From Henckelia pumila (taxonomy: Eukaryota; Streptophyta; Magnoliopsida; Lamiales; Gesneriaceae): a stretch of 64,000 bases of DNA. The notes beneath the pieces are model-generated. The model saw nothing but the letters and a program-made list of their open reading frames with translations. It was not told where the DNA came from and made no database searches. Position numbers and translations under genes: made by a program. How positions within the stretch are numbered: position 1 is the stretch's first letter; each line of letters begins with the position of its first letter. Of this stretch, positions 26,757-35,260 are shown in pieces. The stretch is from NCBI RefSeq assembly GCF_033568475.1, contig NC_133121.1:7440001-7504000 (forward strand), written 5' to 3'.

Positions 26757-26946
26757 ACGATTATATTTATATATATTTAAATAATAAAAAAATTATATAA
26801 AAAAAATTTAAAGACAAAGGGCGCTCTTGCTTTTGTCTGACAAGGAAAAAAGCTTTTCCCATTATGAGAGAAGCTTTGGGAGAAGCTTTTTCCCTTCTGC
26901 CACATGGGATAGTGGGAGCTCGAAAGAGCTCTCATTGTGGATGGCC
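24696..26946. mobile_element. PIF/Harbinger-like element (about 2.25 kb) with an ORF1-type relic and no transposase seen
   Basis: Termini GGGCATCCACAATG (left) and, reverse-complemented, GGCCATCCACAATG (right) form a 14-bp TIR with one mismatch; TA flanks both ends. Inside, on the minus strand, is a relic of a SANT/NAM-like protein often encoded as ORF1 by such elements. No DDE transposase region was recognised. The rest is AT-rich, with an (AT)n run near 26725-26752. Confidence 0.7.
25222..26442 (-). pseudogene. Harbinger-type ORF1 relic (NAM/SANT-like, annotated in plants as GST T3-like)
   Basis: The first part (26442-25939) reads MDEIFLGLLETICILKISKK and is rich in Pro, Gln and Ser, with PPEYWRAMASRF, ending at a SANT-like start RAPWSVDEDKLLAK. 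The next part (about 25940-25800) continues in a Myb/SANT-like core, for instance ISTDPIIGNDQKYQAF and YYNKHRATGSKKRDW, but with in-frame stops (one just after LLAK, one after YQAF). The C-terminal part (about 25490-25222) keeps the family tail QKAAKRKGKMKA and TPEQLNIHLKICAKLKRKHG, in shifted frames. The gene is therefore inactivated by at least two stops and a frameshift. It lies within the TIR element and is not a host gene. Confidence 0.7.
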
Positions 26947-27390
26947 TAAACCTAATGAAAATTGCATGTATTAATTATTTTTATTATATTTTAAATAGTC
27001 GGTTCGATTTCTCGGTTTCTAAAAATTTCAGATAATAAAAACCAAATCAACAATAATAAAAAACCAACCTCCATATACAAATAGACAAGAAAATCACATT
27101 TAATAAACAAACGATAGATAATTGACCCAATTTGAACAACATAACTCACCTGAATATAACAATTTAGCGAGAAAATAGTTTTTTTTTAAGAAGAAAGAGA
27201 TGTTTTTTTTTAAAATTTTAAAAAACAAAAATAAATTAGGGGAAAAATAAAAAAAAAAGAAAAAGAAAAAGAAAAAAAAGATAGATCACAATTCAAATTT
27301 CAAAAAATTAATCATGAAACTCACCTAAGATTTTAAATAGGAAAAAAAAAGAGAGTAAAGTGACTTTAAATCCATACACTCAAACCTAAC
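26947..27390. other. AT-rich intergenic DNA, no gene seen
   Basis: Holds GGTTCGATTTCTCGG near 27000, purine-rich AAAAAGAAAAAG runs near 27250 and nothing recognisable as a gene. Confidence 0.5.
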
Positions 27391-27969
27391 TTTTTCAGTC
27401 TTTGTCAAAAAAATTGTGTTTGAACTTCCTGAATCTACAAAAAAAAAAAATGCACTCTATAGGCCCACATTTTTTTCTCGGATGAAATTAGATACAAAAC
27501 ATTGAAAATATGGTACTAATATATGATATTTGAATACTAATTATTTAAGATCTGATACTAATATATGATTTTTTAACACTCAAGCGTACATGCAAGTATT
27601 GGTATTAATGACACATTTGTCTTTTTTTTTTTATGAAAATCGGTACAAAACATTGAAAATATGATACTAATATATGATTTGAGTATTAACTGTTTTAGAT
27701 CTCGTATTAATATATGGTTTTTGGGTACCCTAACATGAGTTTTAAGTGTTGATACTAATACAATTGTTCAAATTTTATAATCAAATCTTATATTTTGTAC
27801 CCGATCTAAACCAGTTAATGCTCAAATATTATATATTAGTATCATATTTTCTATGTTTTGTACCGATTTTCATCCGTAAAAAAACATATAGACCCAGAGA
27901 GTGCAAACACATTTTTTTAGATCAAAGAGTCCGAACACACATTGTATCTGACATGGACTGAAAATATAT
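27391..27969. mobile_element. Long-TIR element (about 580 bp)
   Basis: The left end (TTTTTCAGTCTTTGTC) and the reverse complement of the right end (TTTTCAGTCCATGTCAG) match over roughly 190 bases, including shared words GATACAAAACATTGAAAA and GGTACAAAACATAGAAAA. Part of the left arm recurs as a direct repeat in the middle (about 27635-27720). No protein is seen. Mutator-like by shape; the target duplication was not resolved. Confidence 0.65.
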
Positions 27970-28196
27970 ATAGTTTTCATTGCAAACACATATTGTAAAT
28001 TGTCTAATAATATGACTAGAAATGAAAAAGGAATAAGTCACGAGGGAGTGAAAATATATTTTTCCAAGGTATATGACATCAACTATATGTCATGTCCCGA
28101 TCAAAAGTTCTTGTTAGACGTGGACAATCATAAATATTAAGTTTGATTAGCATAACATTAACTTTATAACTTACTACTTAGTAGTATGTACCAACT

Positions 28197-28600
28197 CAGT
28201 TTGGTTTGGATAATAGGATAAATAATATATAGATAAGTAATGTAATGTAATAAAAAATAAATAAGAAATGATAGTGAATATAGTAATTGATTTGATTGAT
28301 ATATTATAGTTTATTTGATTTGATGAGTTATAGTTTATTTGATTTGATGAGTTGAATTTTATGTAAAAATACAAAATTATCATTTTACCATTTTAATAAT
28401 AAATAAAATATGAATAATAGTATTTATAAATGGGTAATATAGTAATTTAAATTCGATGATTTGATTGATGTAAGATAAATAATTAATGATTTGATTGATG
28501 TAAAATAAATAATTAATAGAAGGATAAATAATATGGCAAAAAGAACGTAGGATTAGATAAGATAAACTATACATTGATTAATAATAATCCAACCAAACGG
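28197..28600 (-). mobile_element. MITE family A, copy 1 (inverted)
   Basis: Ends CAGTTTGGTTTGG and CCAACCAAACGG are inverted repeats. The interior carries, in reverse, the family core ACATCAATCAAATCAT twice and TAAATTACTATATTACC. Three other copies lie at 33247, 38476 and 49736. No coding sequence is present. Confidence 0.8.
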
Positions 28601-28684
28601 TTAATGTTTTAAGTTTTGACATAGTATTAAATTTTATGAATATCTTTCTCAAAATTTCTTTTTTTTTTTTATGAATAGCTCTCT

Positions 28685-28845
28685 TATGAGACGGTCTTAG
28701 ATCTTTATTCGTGAGATCAAGGAGTCAACACTATTCATATTTACAATAAAAGTAATATTTTTAACATCAAAAGTAGTATATTATTATGTGTGACTCGATT
28801 AATAGACCGACCCATCTCACAAAATTTACTCTTTAAACTGTTTTA
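28685..28845. repeat. Dispersed GAGACGGTCTTA/ATCTCACAAAA repeat
   Basis: Starts TATGAGACGGTCTTAGATC, passes TAAAAGTAATATTTTTAACAT and ends GACCCATCTCACAAAATTT. The same layout recurs, degraded, near 29855-30035, 41255-41350 and 50590-50735, so it is a dispersed family of short elements. Confidence 0.55.
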
Positions 28846-28915
28846 TAACACATTTTTTAAAATTTTATATTTTCAGCGAATATAGTTTTTGGTATTTGAC
28901 CAAATATAGGTTTTT

Positions 28916-28988
28916 GGGACTCGCGGGGCTCGAACCCACACCTTCCGCCTTGATAGGGCGGTGCTCTGACCAATTGAACTACAATCCC
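28916..28988 (-). pseudogene. trnD-GUC: Plastid-derived trnD relic with altered anticodon (ATC instead of GTC)
   Basis: The minus strand reads GGGATTGTAGTTCAATTGG at the 5' end and has the plastid trnD anticodon stem CCGCC/GGCGG. The loop is CTATCAA, so the anticodon is ATC where plastid trnD has GTC. Some T-arm and acceptor-stem bases also differ from the plastid gene as remembered, and the last acceptor pair becomes G-G. Probably not functional. Confidence 0.85.
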
Positions 28989-29096
28989 AGAAAAATAATG
29001 GATCTAGCAGAATATTTTTTTCTTTTTTAGCTTCGTATGCGGTATTTCTGAAGGACAAGATGAGTTATACCATCTTATGGTAGATTGGCGAATTAT

Positions 29097-29180
29097 TGGG
29101 CCGAGCTGGATTTGAACCAGCGTAGACATGTTGCCAACGAATTTACAGTCCGTCCCCATTAACCACTCGGGCATCGACCC
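29097..29180 (-). tRNA. trnY-GUA: Plastid-derived trnY-GUA in a nuclear insertion
   Basis: The minus strand begins GGGTCGATGCCCGAG and folds as a class II tRNA with a long variable arm; the anticodon loop CTGTAAA gives GTA (Tyr). It differs from the remembered plastid gene at about two bases. It is a transferred copy and is not expected to be expressed in the nucleus. Confidence 0.85.
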
Positions 29181-29230
29181 AGGAAGAATCAATTTGAGGC
29201 TTATTGGTAATCCATGATCAACTTCCTTTC

Positions 29231-31410
29231 CTAGGGTAATTTTGGAATTAACCTAAAGTATTTAATTACCAACCCTCCAATTTTTCGAAATCATAAGGAA
29301 AACTTGAGGGAAAAAATGGGGAAAAATATATTGTTGGTCTCGTACGTTTATTTATTTGCGATTTATTTTATTTTTTAAAATTTCGATCTTAATCAGCTAT
29401 CTTTTTTTTCTTTTTATTATTTTTCCCGTCGTGACGCTGATATGATACTGATATGTATAATGTCACATCATCATCCCAGATAAAAAATAACTAAAATTAT
29501 AAAAAAAATAAAATTATAAGGATTAAGACTGAAACTTGAAACATAAAAGATAAAAAAAAACACGATGAATCAAAAATGTTATTTTTTCGAAATCCATAAA
29601 GGAAAAGTTAAGATTGTAACTTTTTTTTTATTCTACTAGAGATATCTCTCACGAAATCCATAATTATGGACTCCATTGAAGTAAAGCAGAACATATGATG
29701 TTGGAATGAACTTAGGTCCACCATGTTTTGTCTGGAGGGCACAGCCATGATGCCTCAAACTACAGAAAATAGGGATTATTGACTGAGACCGAGGATTTAG
29801 AATAATTCTAGCTAATTCATCGAACTTCCGAGATAATAATCTTAAGAGGTTAGTTGAGACAATCTCATGGGTTTTTACACGTTAGAAATGTCAACCTGTA
29901 AATTGTAATCCTGTATATATGCATGTACAATAAAATTTAATACTTTTAACATAAAAGTAATATTTTTTTATGAGTAATCTAAATAAAATACCCGTCTCTT
30001 TGACCAATAAAATCGTCTCATAGAAATTTTCGTGATCGTAAGATATTTTTGAAATGTTGTCTAACACTACAAAAAAACGCATATTAGAGACCGAAGATTC
30101 CGATTAGAGACTAATTTGATCGGTGTCAATTACCTTGGTCGCTAATTAGCACATACCCACATAAATTAAACGATTGAAGCTGCATGTATTTATAGGAGAA
30201 GAGTTACCATATTCGTGGACTTCTTTTTCTTACTAAAATTTAATTTGGTGTAACCAGTTTGGACCAACAGCATAGATTAATCTGTTGGTTGCAACTAAAA
30301 TTTATCTGTCAACATTTCGTGTAATTAAATACCATTTATCTCTTAGGAAATGTATATATTTTGCTGGATGTACGTATTCCTTTCGAATTGTTACTAGATC
30401 AATAGTTTCATACTCAAATGTGCTACACATTTAAGTCCAAATTTGAAAACATATACTGTAAATTAACAACTCGTGCATACAAGAAAAGTTGGTCGACTCC
30501 CGAACGATTGTTTGAGTTGGTGGATTAGGTGAACGTTTGGCCAAAGTTAAGGAATTTGATTCATCTCACCAACATCTTCTTGGACTAACCTGTCGCACAT
30601 TACTTGTCTAGTGTGGTTTACCTAACAAACATAGTTTGCATGATATTGTGTAGGGTTTATCCAATGCACATCGAAAAATAGGTCTAACATTGGTCAATAT
30701 TGTGTTAATATCACCTGAAACTAGTTTAAATAGATCATATATATTAATTTACCAGGGTCTCGTTCGAGAGATCTAGAATATATAATCTCTGAATTAATCT
30801 AATACCGTCACTCGCAGTGACATAATATATGATATTCATCGTGAAACATGTGAGATGTCGATTCAAAAAATGGTGGGTTTAAAATTTGATGCGTGAGCGT
30901 CAAACTCTGTCAATGTAAATAGGGATAAAAGTCCCTCAAATATCAAATCCAATTCCGATTGTCTGCAATGGGTGGATGAACAAGTACAGACAGAAACGAT
31001 GTCTTGTATTTATCACTGCTCATTCTTCCTTTTTAACCTGTCCAACAAAACAAAAGGTGCCTGCACATTACGAAGCATGCACTTTAGAATTTTTATGACG
31101 AAAGGCACACCAATTGTATATATATCTTTGAGTTTCAAAATCAGAGAATTATACACATAATTCTATAGGCCGATTCAAGGCTTGAGCCGAATTAAGAATT
31201 AATGTACAAGCAAACAATAGATCACATTCAAAAAACATTTTCCCCCATTTTTCCATGAATGATTGTTTTTGGAAATTAAATACACAAGAATAGTCTCAAA
31301 TATAAAAGATAAATATATTTAGGTTCTCCTCAAAATTGAGCGCGAGATGAATAAATGTGTCAAAATGAGCTAGCAATACTGAGCAAGCCCACAACCCGAC
31401 ACAACCCGAT
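29231..31410. other. Intergenic repeat DNA, no gene seen
   Basis: 29331-29585 looks like a short TIR-type repeat built of GGTCTCGTACGTT and GATTAAGACTGAAACTTG words. A GTCTCA-type dispersed repeat lies at about 29855-30035. A CACTA terminus is at 30065. The remainder to 31410 is AT-rich, without a recognisable gene. Confidence 0.45.
30065..30170 (+). mobile_element. CACTA transposon terminus (single end)
   Basis: CACTACAAAAAAACGC at 30065 is the standard terminal sequence of plant CACTA elements. It is followed by subterminal words GAGACCGAAG and GAGACTAATTTG of the kind repeated at CACTA ends. No matching opposite end was found nearby, so this is probably a fragment. Confidence 0.5.
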
Positions 31411-31714
31411 ATTATGTCTAGCGAAACGGGCTAGCTAGTTCTGCCTTTTAGCGGGTTGAGAAAATACCAAAACCCAACACACCTATTTTAGATGGCGGAA
31501 CATGTCAACCCAAAATGCTTATATGTGTATAATTTGATGTGTTGAGAAATTTGTCAACCCAACATTATGTTTAGCAGAACGGACGAGCTAGTCCGCCTTT
31601 TAATGGGTTGAGAAAACACCAAAACCCAACTCACCTATTTTAGATGACGGAAAATGTCAACCCAAAAGGCTTATATGTGTATAATCTGGTGTGTTGGGAA
31701 ATCTGTCAACCCAA
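31411..31714. repeat. Tandem duplication, two units of about 153 bp, upstream of the CEP gene
   Basis: Units 31411-31563 and 31564-31714 share ATTATGT(C/T)TAGC starts, CACCTATTTTAGATG and CTTATATGTGTATAAT. They differ by roughly a tenth of their bases. It lies about 100-400 bases upstream of the likely CEP core promoter. Confidence 0.85.
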
Positions 31715-31810
31715 TTATTTAATACGACAGACAGACAGACAAATTCGACGGACCTAACTCACTCTGACATATGAGACCGCCACCTTTTCGATCTCGCTTA
31801 TGTTTCTTTC

Positions 31811-31820
31811 TATATATATG
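31811..31820 (+). promoter_or_regulatory. TATA box of the CEP gene
   Basis: TATATATATG about 145 bases before the ATG is the best TATA candidate. An initiation site 25-35 bases downstream would give a leader of about 110 bases. Confidence 0.5.
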
Positions 31821-31956
31821 TACATGATATACACCCCCAACTCTAGCAACTGTCTTAGCACAATAAAATCCAACGCTGCTTCAATTTCCCACAGGTCCTC
31901 TTCCTTAATTTCTACTACATTCCGTAAGTACTGTTATATTAAAATCATCGTGTCTA

Positions 31957-32223
31957 ATGGCTAAAAACGCAACAACGACTATGGCTTTTTTATCAGTTTC
32001 TATTCTTCTCATCATTTTGAGCCAAGAAATGATCATTGGTGTTAATGGAAGACATTTGAAGTGCAAGAAGTCATGTCCAAAGCCAGGACATAATGTTAAA
32101 TCTCTGAGAAACAAAAGGGTTGGAGATAACGTTAATGGAGGTTCTTCGGTTGAGTTCGTCGAAAATTTTCGACCCACGGCTCCGGGGCATAGTCCTGGTA
32201 TAGGCCATTCGCTTCATGTCTAG
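31957..32223 (+). CDS. CEP: CEP (C-terminally encoded peptide) hormone precursor, 88 aa
   Basis: Secreted peptide-hormone precursor. CEPs are cut from the C-terminus, proline-hydroxylated and sensed by CEPR receptor kinases, signalling nitrogen status and limiting lateral roots. Residues 1 to about 31 form a signal peptide (MAKNATTTMAFLSVSILLII then LSQEMIIGVNG). A variable basic region follows, and one CEP domain, NFRPTAPGHSPGIGH, covers residues 70-84 with only a short tail, SLHV. This keeps the family pattern F-R-P-T-x-P-G-H-S-P-G-x-G-H and is closest to group I CEPs. Single exon and small size are normal. The start at 31957 precedes a complete signal peptide. The frame on the other strand here is a shadow. 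Which CEP number it represents cannot be told. Confidence 0.93.
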   Translation: MAKNATTTMAFLSVSILLIILSQEMIIGVNGRHLKCKKSCPKPGHNVKSLRNKRVGDNVNGGSSVEFVENFRPTAPGHSPGIGHSLHV

Positions 32224-33246
32224 AAATCTTTGGACGCTTGTTTTTGCAAGAATAATAGATTTGTTTCCCTTCATGTGTTCTACATATTTTCAGCAGTTAC
32301 CTAATTTCGGCTCGTTCACGGGTCGAGTTCGGGTATCACATATTTCTTATATATCTCAGGAATAACATTCAGGATATGTATTTTTATCTCAATGACATTA
32401 CACTGTTTTTACTATAATTTTGAACTCATGGTTGGCAATATGCCAATATCAACAGAGGCAGTTCGTTGGGTTTTGGTAATAAATTTAGATTTGTTCTTTT
32501 CCATTTAAACTAAAATCTTCAAAAAATCTAGTTTTGTATTATACGTTATAAATCACTAACACCGTGTTTAGCCGAACTTTTTTTTTTAAGAACATGTTTA
32601 GCGGAACTTATAATCTCTTTAAAATAACATTTTAAGTGAATCAAGAGCTAATTATAAGCCTTTTTCGTATTGTAAGATATGAAAATAAGTACTCTGATTT
32701 GTTTTCTAAATTTTATTTTATTTTATTATTTTAAAAGATCAAAATATTTTCACAAATTTACTATATGATCCAAATATTTCTCACTAAATTAAATGAATAT
32801 GATCGCAAAAACTATATTTTTAATGTATAGAAAAGTCATTATATTTTTCTTTACCATATCTATAATATTTTTTTTTTACATTTTTTGAAATTCAATTTTT
32901 TTAAAATTGTAATATATCTCGACATGTTTTTTTTAATGAATATATATATCTCGACACATTGGGAGAAATATTTTCGGTTTCTATCGTTATTGTTATAATT
33001 TCCCAACTGAAATTAATTAATCAGCATTTAATCTTGCACGAACAATGAAATCTGAATCTTATGTTTAAACCACTAATTGTTATTGGTTTGACTAGCTTCG
33101 AGTTTTAAGAACATGACGCACCTTCGCCAACTCCTAGTTAGTAATCTGTCATTTTATTATATTTTCAAGAATTGAATGTTTTAATGAAGCATTTAAGTTC
33201 GGGTCCTCATGCTACATTTGAATGAGTGGATTACTAGTACCTAAAA
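32224..33246. other. 3' flank of the CEP gene and AT-rich DNA, no gene seen
   Basis: The CEP 3'UTR probably occupies the first few hundred bases. The rest is low-complexity AT-rich sequence. Confidence 0.5.
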
Positions 33247-33890
33247 TCGTTCTGTTCACTATATTACTAATATATGTATAACTCATTTCATCACATCTCA
33301 CGTTCTTCTCATCATATTATTTATCCATATATTAACTATTTATTTTACATCAATCAAATCATTAATTATTTATCTTACATCAATCAAATCATTGAATTTA
33401 AATTACTATATTACCACTTATAAATAATATAATTTTTATTTTATTTATTGTTAAAAGGACAAAATAGTCATTTAACATTTTTATATAAAATTTAATCAAT
33501 CAAATCAAATAAACTATAATCTATCAATCAAATCCAATACTATTTAAACTATCATTTTTTATTTATTTTTAATTACATTATATTACATATCTATATATTA
33601 CTCCTTCCGTCCCAATTATATTGTCCACGTTTCTTTTTTTGTTTGTCCCAAATATATAGTCATACATCATATTTAGTAATACATTCTTACACTTCTTTAC
33701 TAATATATCCCTATTAACTACACTTTGAAAATTGTGCAAACATTTTTTAATACATTAAATAGGGATAAAATAGGAAGTTTATATAAAATTTACTTTCCCA
33801 ATAAATTTTTCTTAATTCGTGTGAAAACTAAAACAAGACAACATATATGGGACGTAGGGAGTACTTATACCATACCTCAAACCACTTATT
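33247..33890 (+). mobile_element. MITE family A, copy 2, split by a Stowaway MITE
   Basis: From CGTTCTGTTCAC near 33247 the copy follows family A through ACATCAATCAAATCAT, TTAAATTACTATATTACC and AACTATCATTTTTTATT up to 33600. After the Stowaway (33601-33861) the family's right end appears to resume as TACCATACCTCAAACC (about 33868-33890). Confidence 0.75.
33601..33861. mobile_element. Stowaway (Tc1/mariner) MITE, 261 bp
   Basis: The ends CTCCTTCCGTCCC and GGGACGTAGGGAG form the classic Stowaway TIR. TA is duplicated at 33599-33600 and 33862-33863. The interior is AT-rich and non-coding. It is inserted in a family A MITE and lies about 160 bases before the coding start of the MIP1-like gene, so it may sit in that gene's promoter or leader. 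Confidence 0.92.
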
Positions 33891-34024
33891 AAATCATGTG
33901 TGTGTGTGTGTGTTTATCTGCCATCTTATATATTGCTGTCTCATTGTGATTAATAGTTCAATGGTGAGTAAACCTTTTATCACGTGGTGCCAAAATGTGA
34001 AAGATTTTGTTATAGGAGAAGAAG

Positions 34025-34811
34025 ATGGAACCACAAGGATTCAAATCTCATCTAGAGAAAATCATACGGAACCGGTCGCGGAGAGAACGAAAATCAGCCT
34101 TGATCCAAGATGTAAACAAATTCTGTCACAAAACAAAATGCATGTCACATTGAGAAAACAGTCTTCGGTTATATATGTAGTTGAGTTCAGTTTTTCGTGG
34201 TCGAATCTGGCAGGTTGATGAACTGAAGAAGAAGCTGAGACATGAAGAGAGTGTGCACAGGGCTTTGAAGAGAGCTCTCAATAGACCCTTGGGGACTCTA
34301 CCTCCTATTTCTACTCATCTCCCTCAATATGTAAGCAATATTGTATAATTTTAGTCAATTGCTTAATGTGTTCCTTCATTGTGATAGAATTGTTTCAAGC
34401 ATAGTACCCTCATTAATCTTATGGTAATAAATCATCATACATCCAAAATTCTGGTTTCATGTCTCTGCTGCAAATTCTGGTTTTCTATGGTTTGTCAAAT
34501 TTCAGACTCTGGAACTTGTAGCTGAAGTAGCGGTGTTGGAAGAAGAAGTTGTTCGACTCGAGGAAAGAGTGGTAAGATTCAGGCAACTTCTGTGCAAGGA
34601 AAGTGTTCCCATGCCCTCAATAATGTGTGCAGAGGATTCAGCATGCTGCCACCGCGAATCATCCGTTCCAACTCCGAAGCGAGGGCACATGAGATCTTTA
34701 TCACAAAACGATGTTAAGACAAGATCAACCTTGGCATGGCCTCCACCTTCTCATTCTAGAAGAAGTGTTTCATCTAAAAAGACGTGGTGCACCTGGCTTC
34801 CTAAAGTATAG
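34025..34811 (+). CDS. Short MIP1-type leucine-zipper protein (3 exons, 169 aa)
   Basis: Exons 34025-34111, 34214-34330 and 34506-34811 join in phase 0. The start is the first ATG after an in-frame stop at 34013. The protein opens [20 protein letters not shown] and then carries the ternary-complex-factor MIP1 leucine-zipper domain: [35 protein letters not shown], and [20 protein letters not shown] in a coiled coil at about residues 25-110. The tail is Ser/Arg/Pro-rich and ends TWCTWLPKV. Plant proteins with this zipper usually run to 500-600 residues with a DUF547 domain; here a stop ends the frame soon after the zipper and no DUF547 exon was seen before the next gene. It may be a naturally short paralogue or a truncated gene. 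The biochemical role is unknown, with dimerisation inferred. Confidence 0.82.
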
Positions 34812-35260
34812 GCCAACAATTCGTACTATATGAAGATTGAAGTATAAGAACGTGTAAAAAAGGAAAAAAGTTCGAAATGTTAAAGACATGTCTCAAGTTA
34901 GATCCATGGTTTGGCTTGTTGTGTATAATGAAAAAGTCTTTAGACTCAAACCATGGTCGCATTTATTTCCAGTGATTTATTTTATATCGTAAAAAAAAGT
35001 ATGTGACAAACGCCAATGTTTCTTTATCAACCATATTTTCATTTAACTCCTACAAATTTAACAACTTGAATTCCTGACATCGTTTAAGCATTTTCAGTTT
35101 CCTATTCACAGCACATAATATTAGCACATAAACACATGGACTATATACAATATGTTGCCATTTCCACTTTTCAAATTTCACAATCTTAAAACAATCCAAT
35201 CGACATGTTCGTTTTATCAACCAAAACCTGCCCTTCATCGAGTAGTGCATGCCTATACAA
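34812..35260. other. Shared 3' space of two convergent genes
   Basis: Only about 450 bases separate the stops of the MIP1-like gene (+) and the SAP-domain gene (-). It presumably holds both 3'UTRs. No other feature is seen. Confidence 0.6.

Larger units (their letters stand above)
28900..29230 (-). other. Plastid DNA insertion (NUPT) with the trnD-trnY cluster
   Basis: The two tRNA-like genes sit in the order and orientation of the plastid trnE-trnY-trnD cluster. The flank right of trnY still resembles the plastid trnY-trnE spacer and the last bases of trnE, with CCATGATCAACTTCCTTTCC near 29210. It breaks off before the trnE body. The DNA around it is nuclear repeat sequence, so this is a transferred fragment. 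A route through the mitochondrial genome is also possible. Confidence 0.85.

Noticed and set aside
28916-28988. A functional nuclear tRNA with anticodon ATC
   Set aside because: The body matches plastid trnD and the neighbour is plastid trnY; the anticodon and stem changes are best read as decay after transfer.
31905-32274. Minus-strand frames across the CEP gene
   Set aside because: Shadows of the CEP coding sequence; the plus frame has the signal peptide and hormone domain.
33847-34218. 123-residue frame overlapping MIP1-like exon 1
   Set aside because: It runs through a Stowaway MITE end and a GT repeat. The other frame from 34025 gives the family sequence and proper splice joins.
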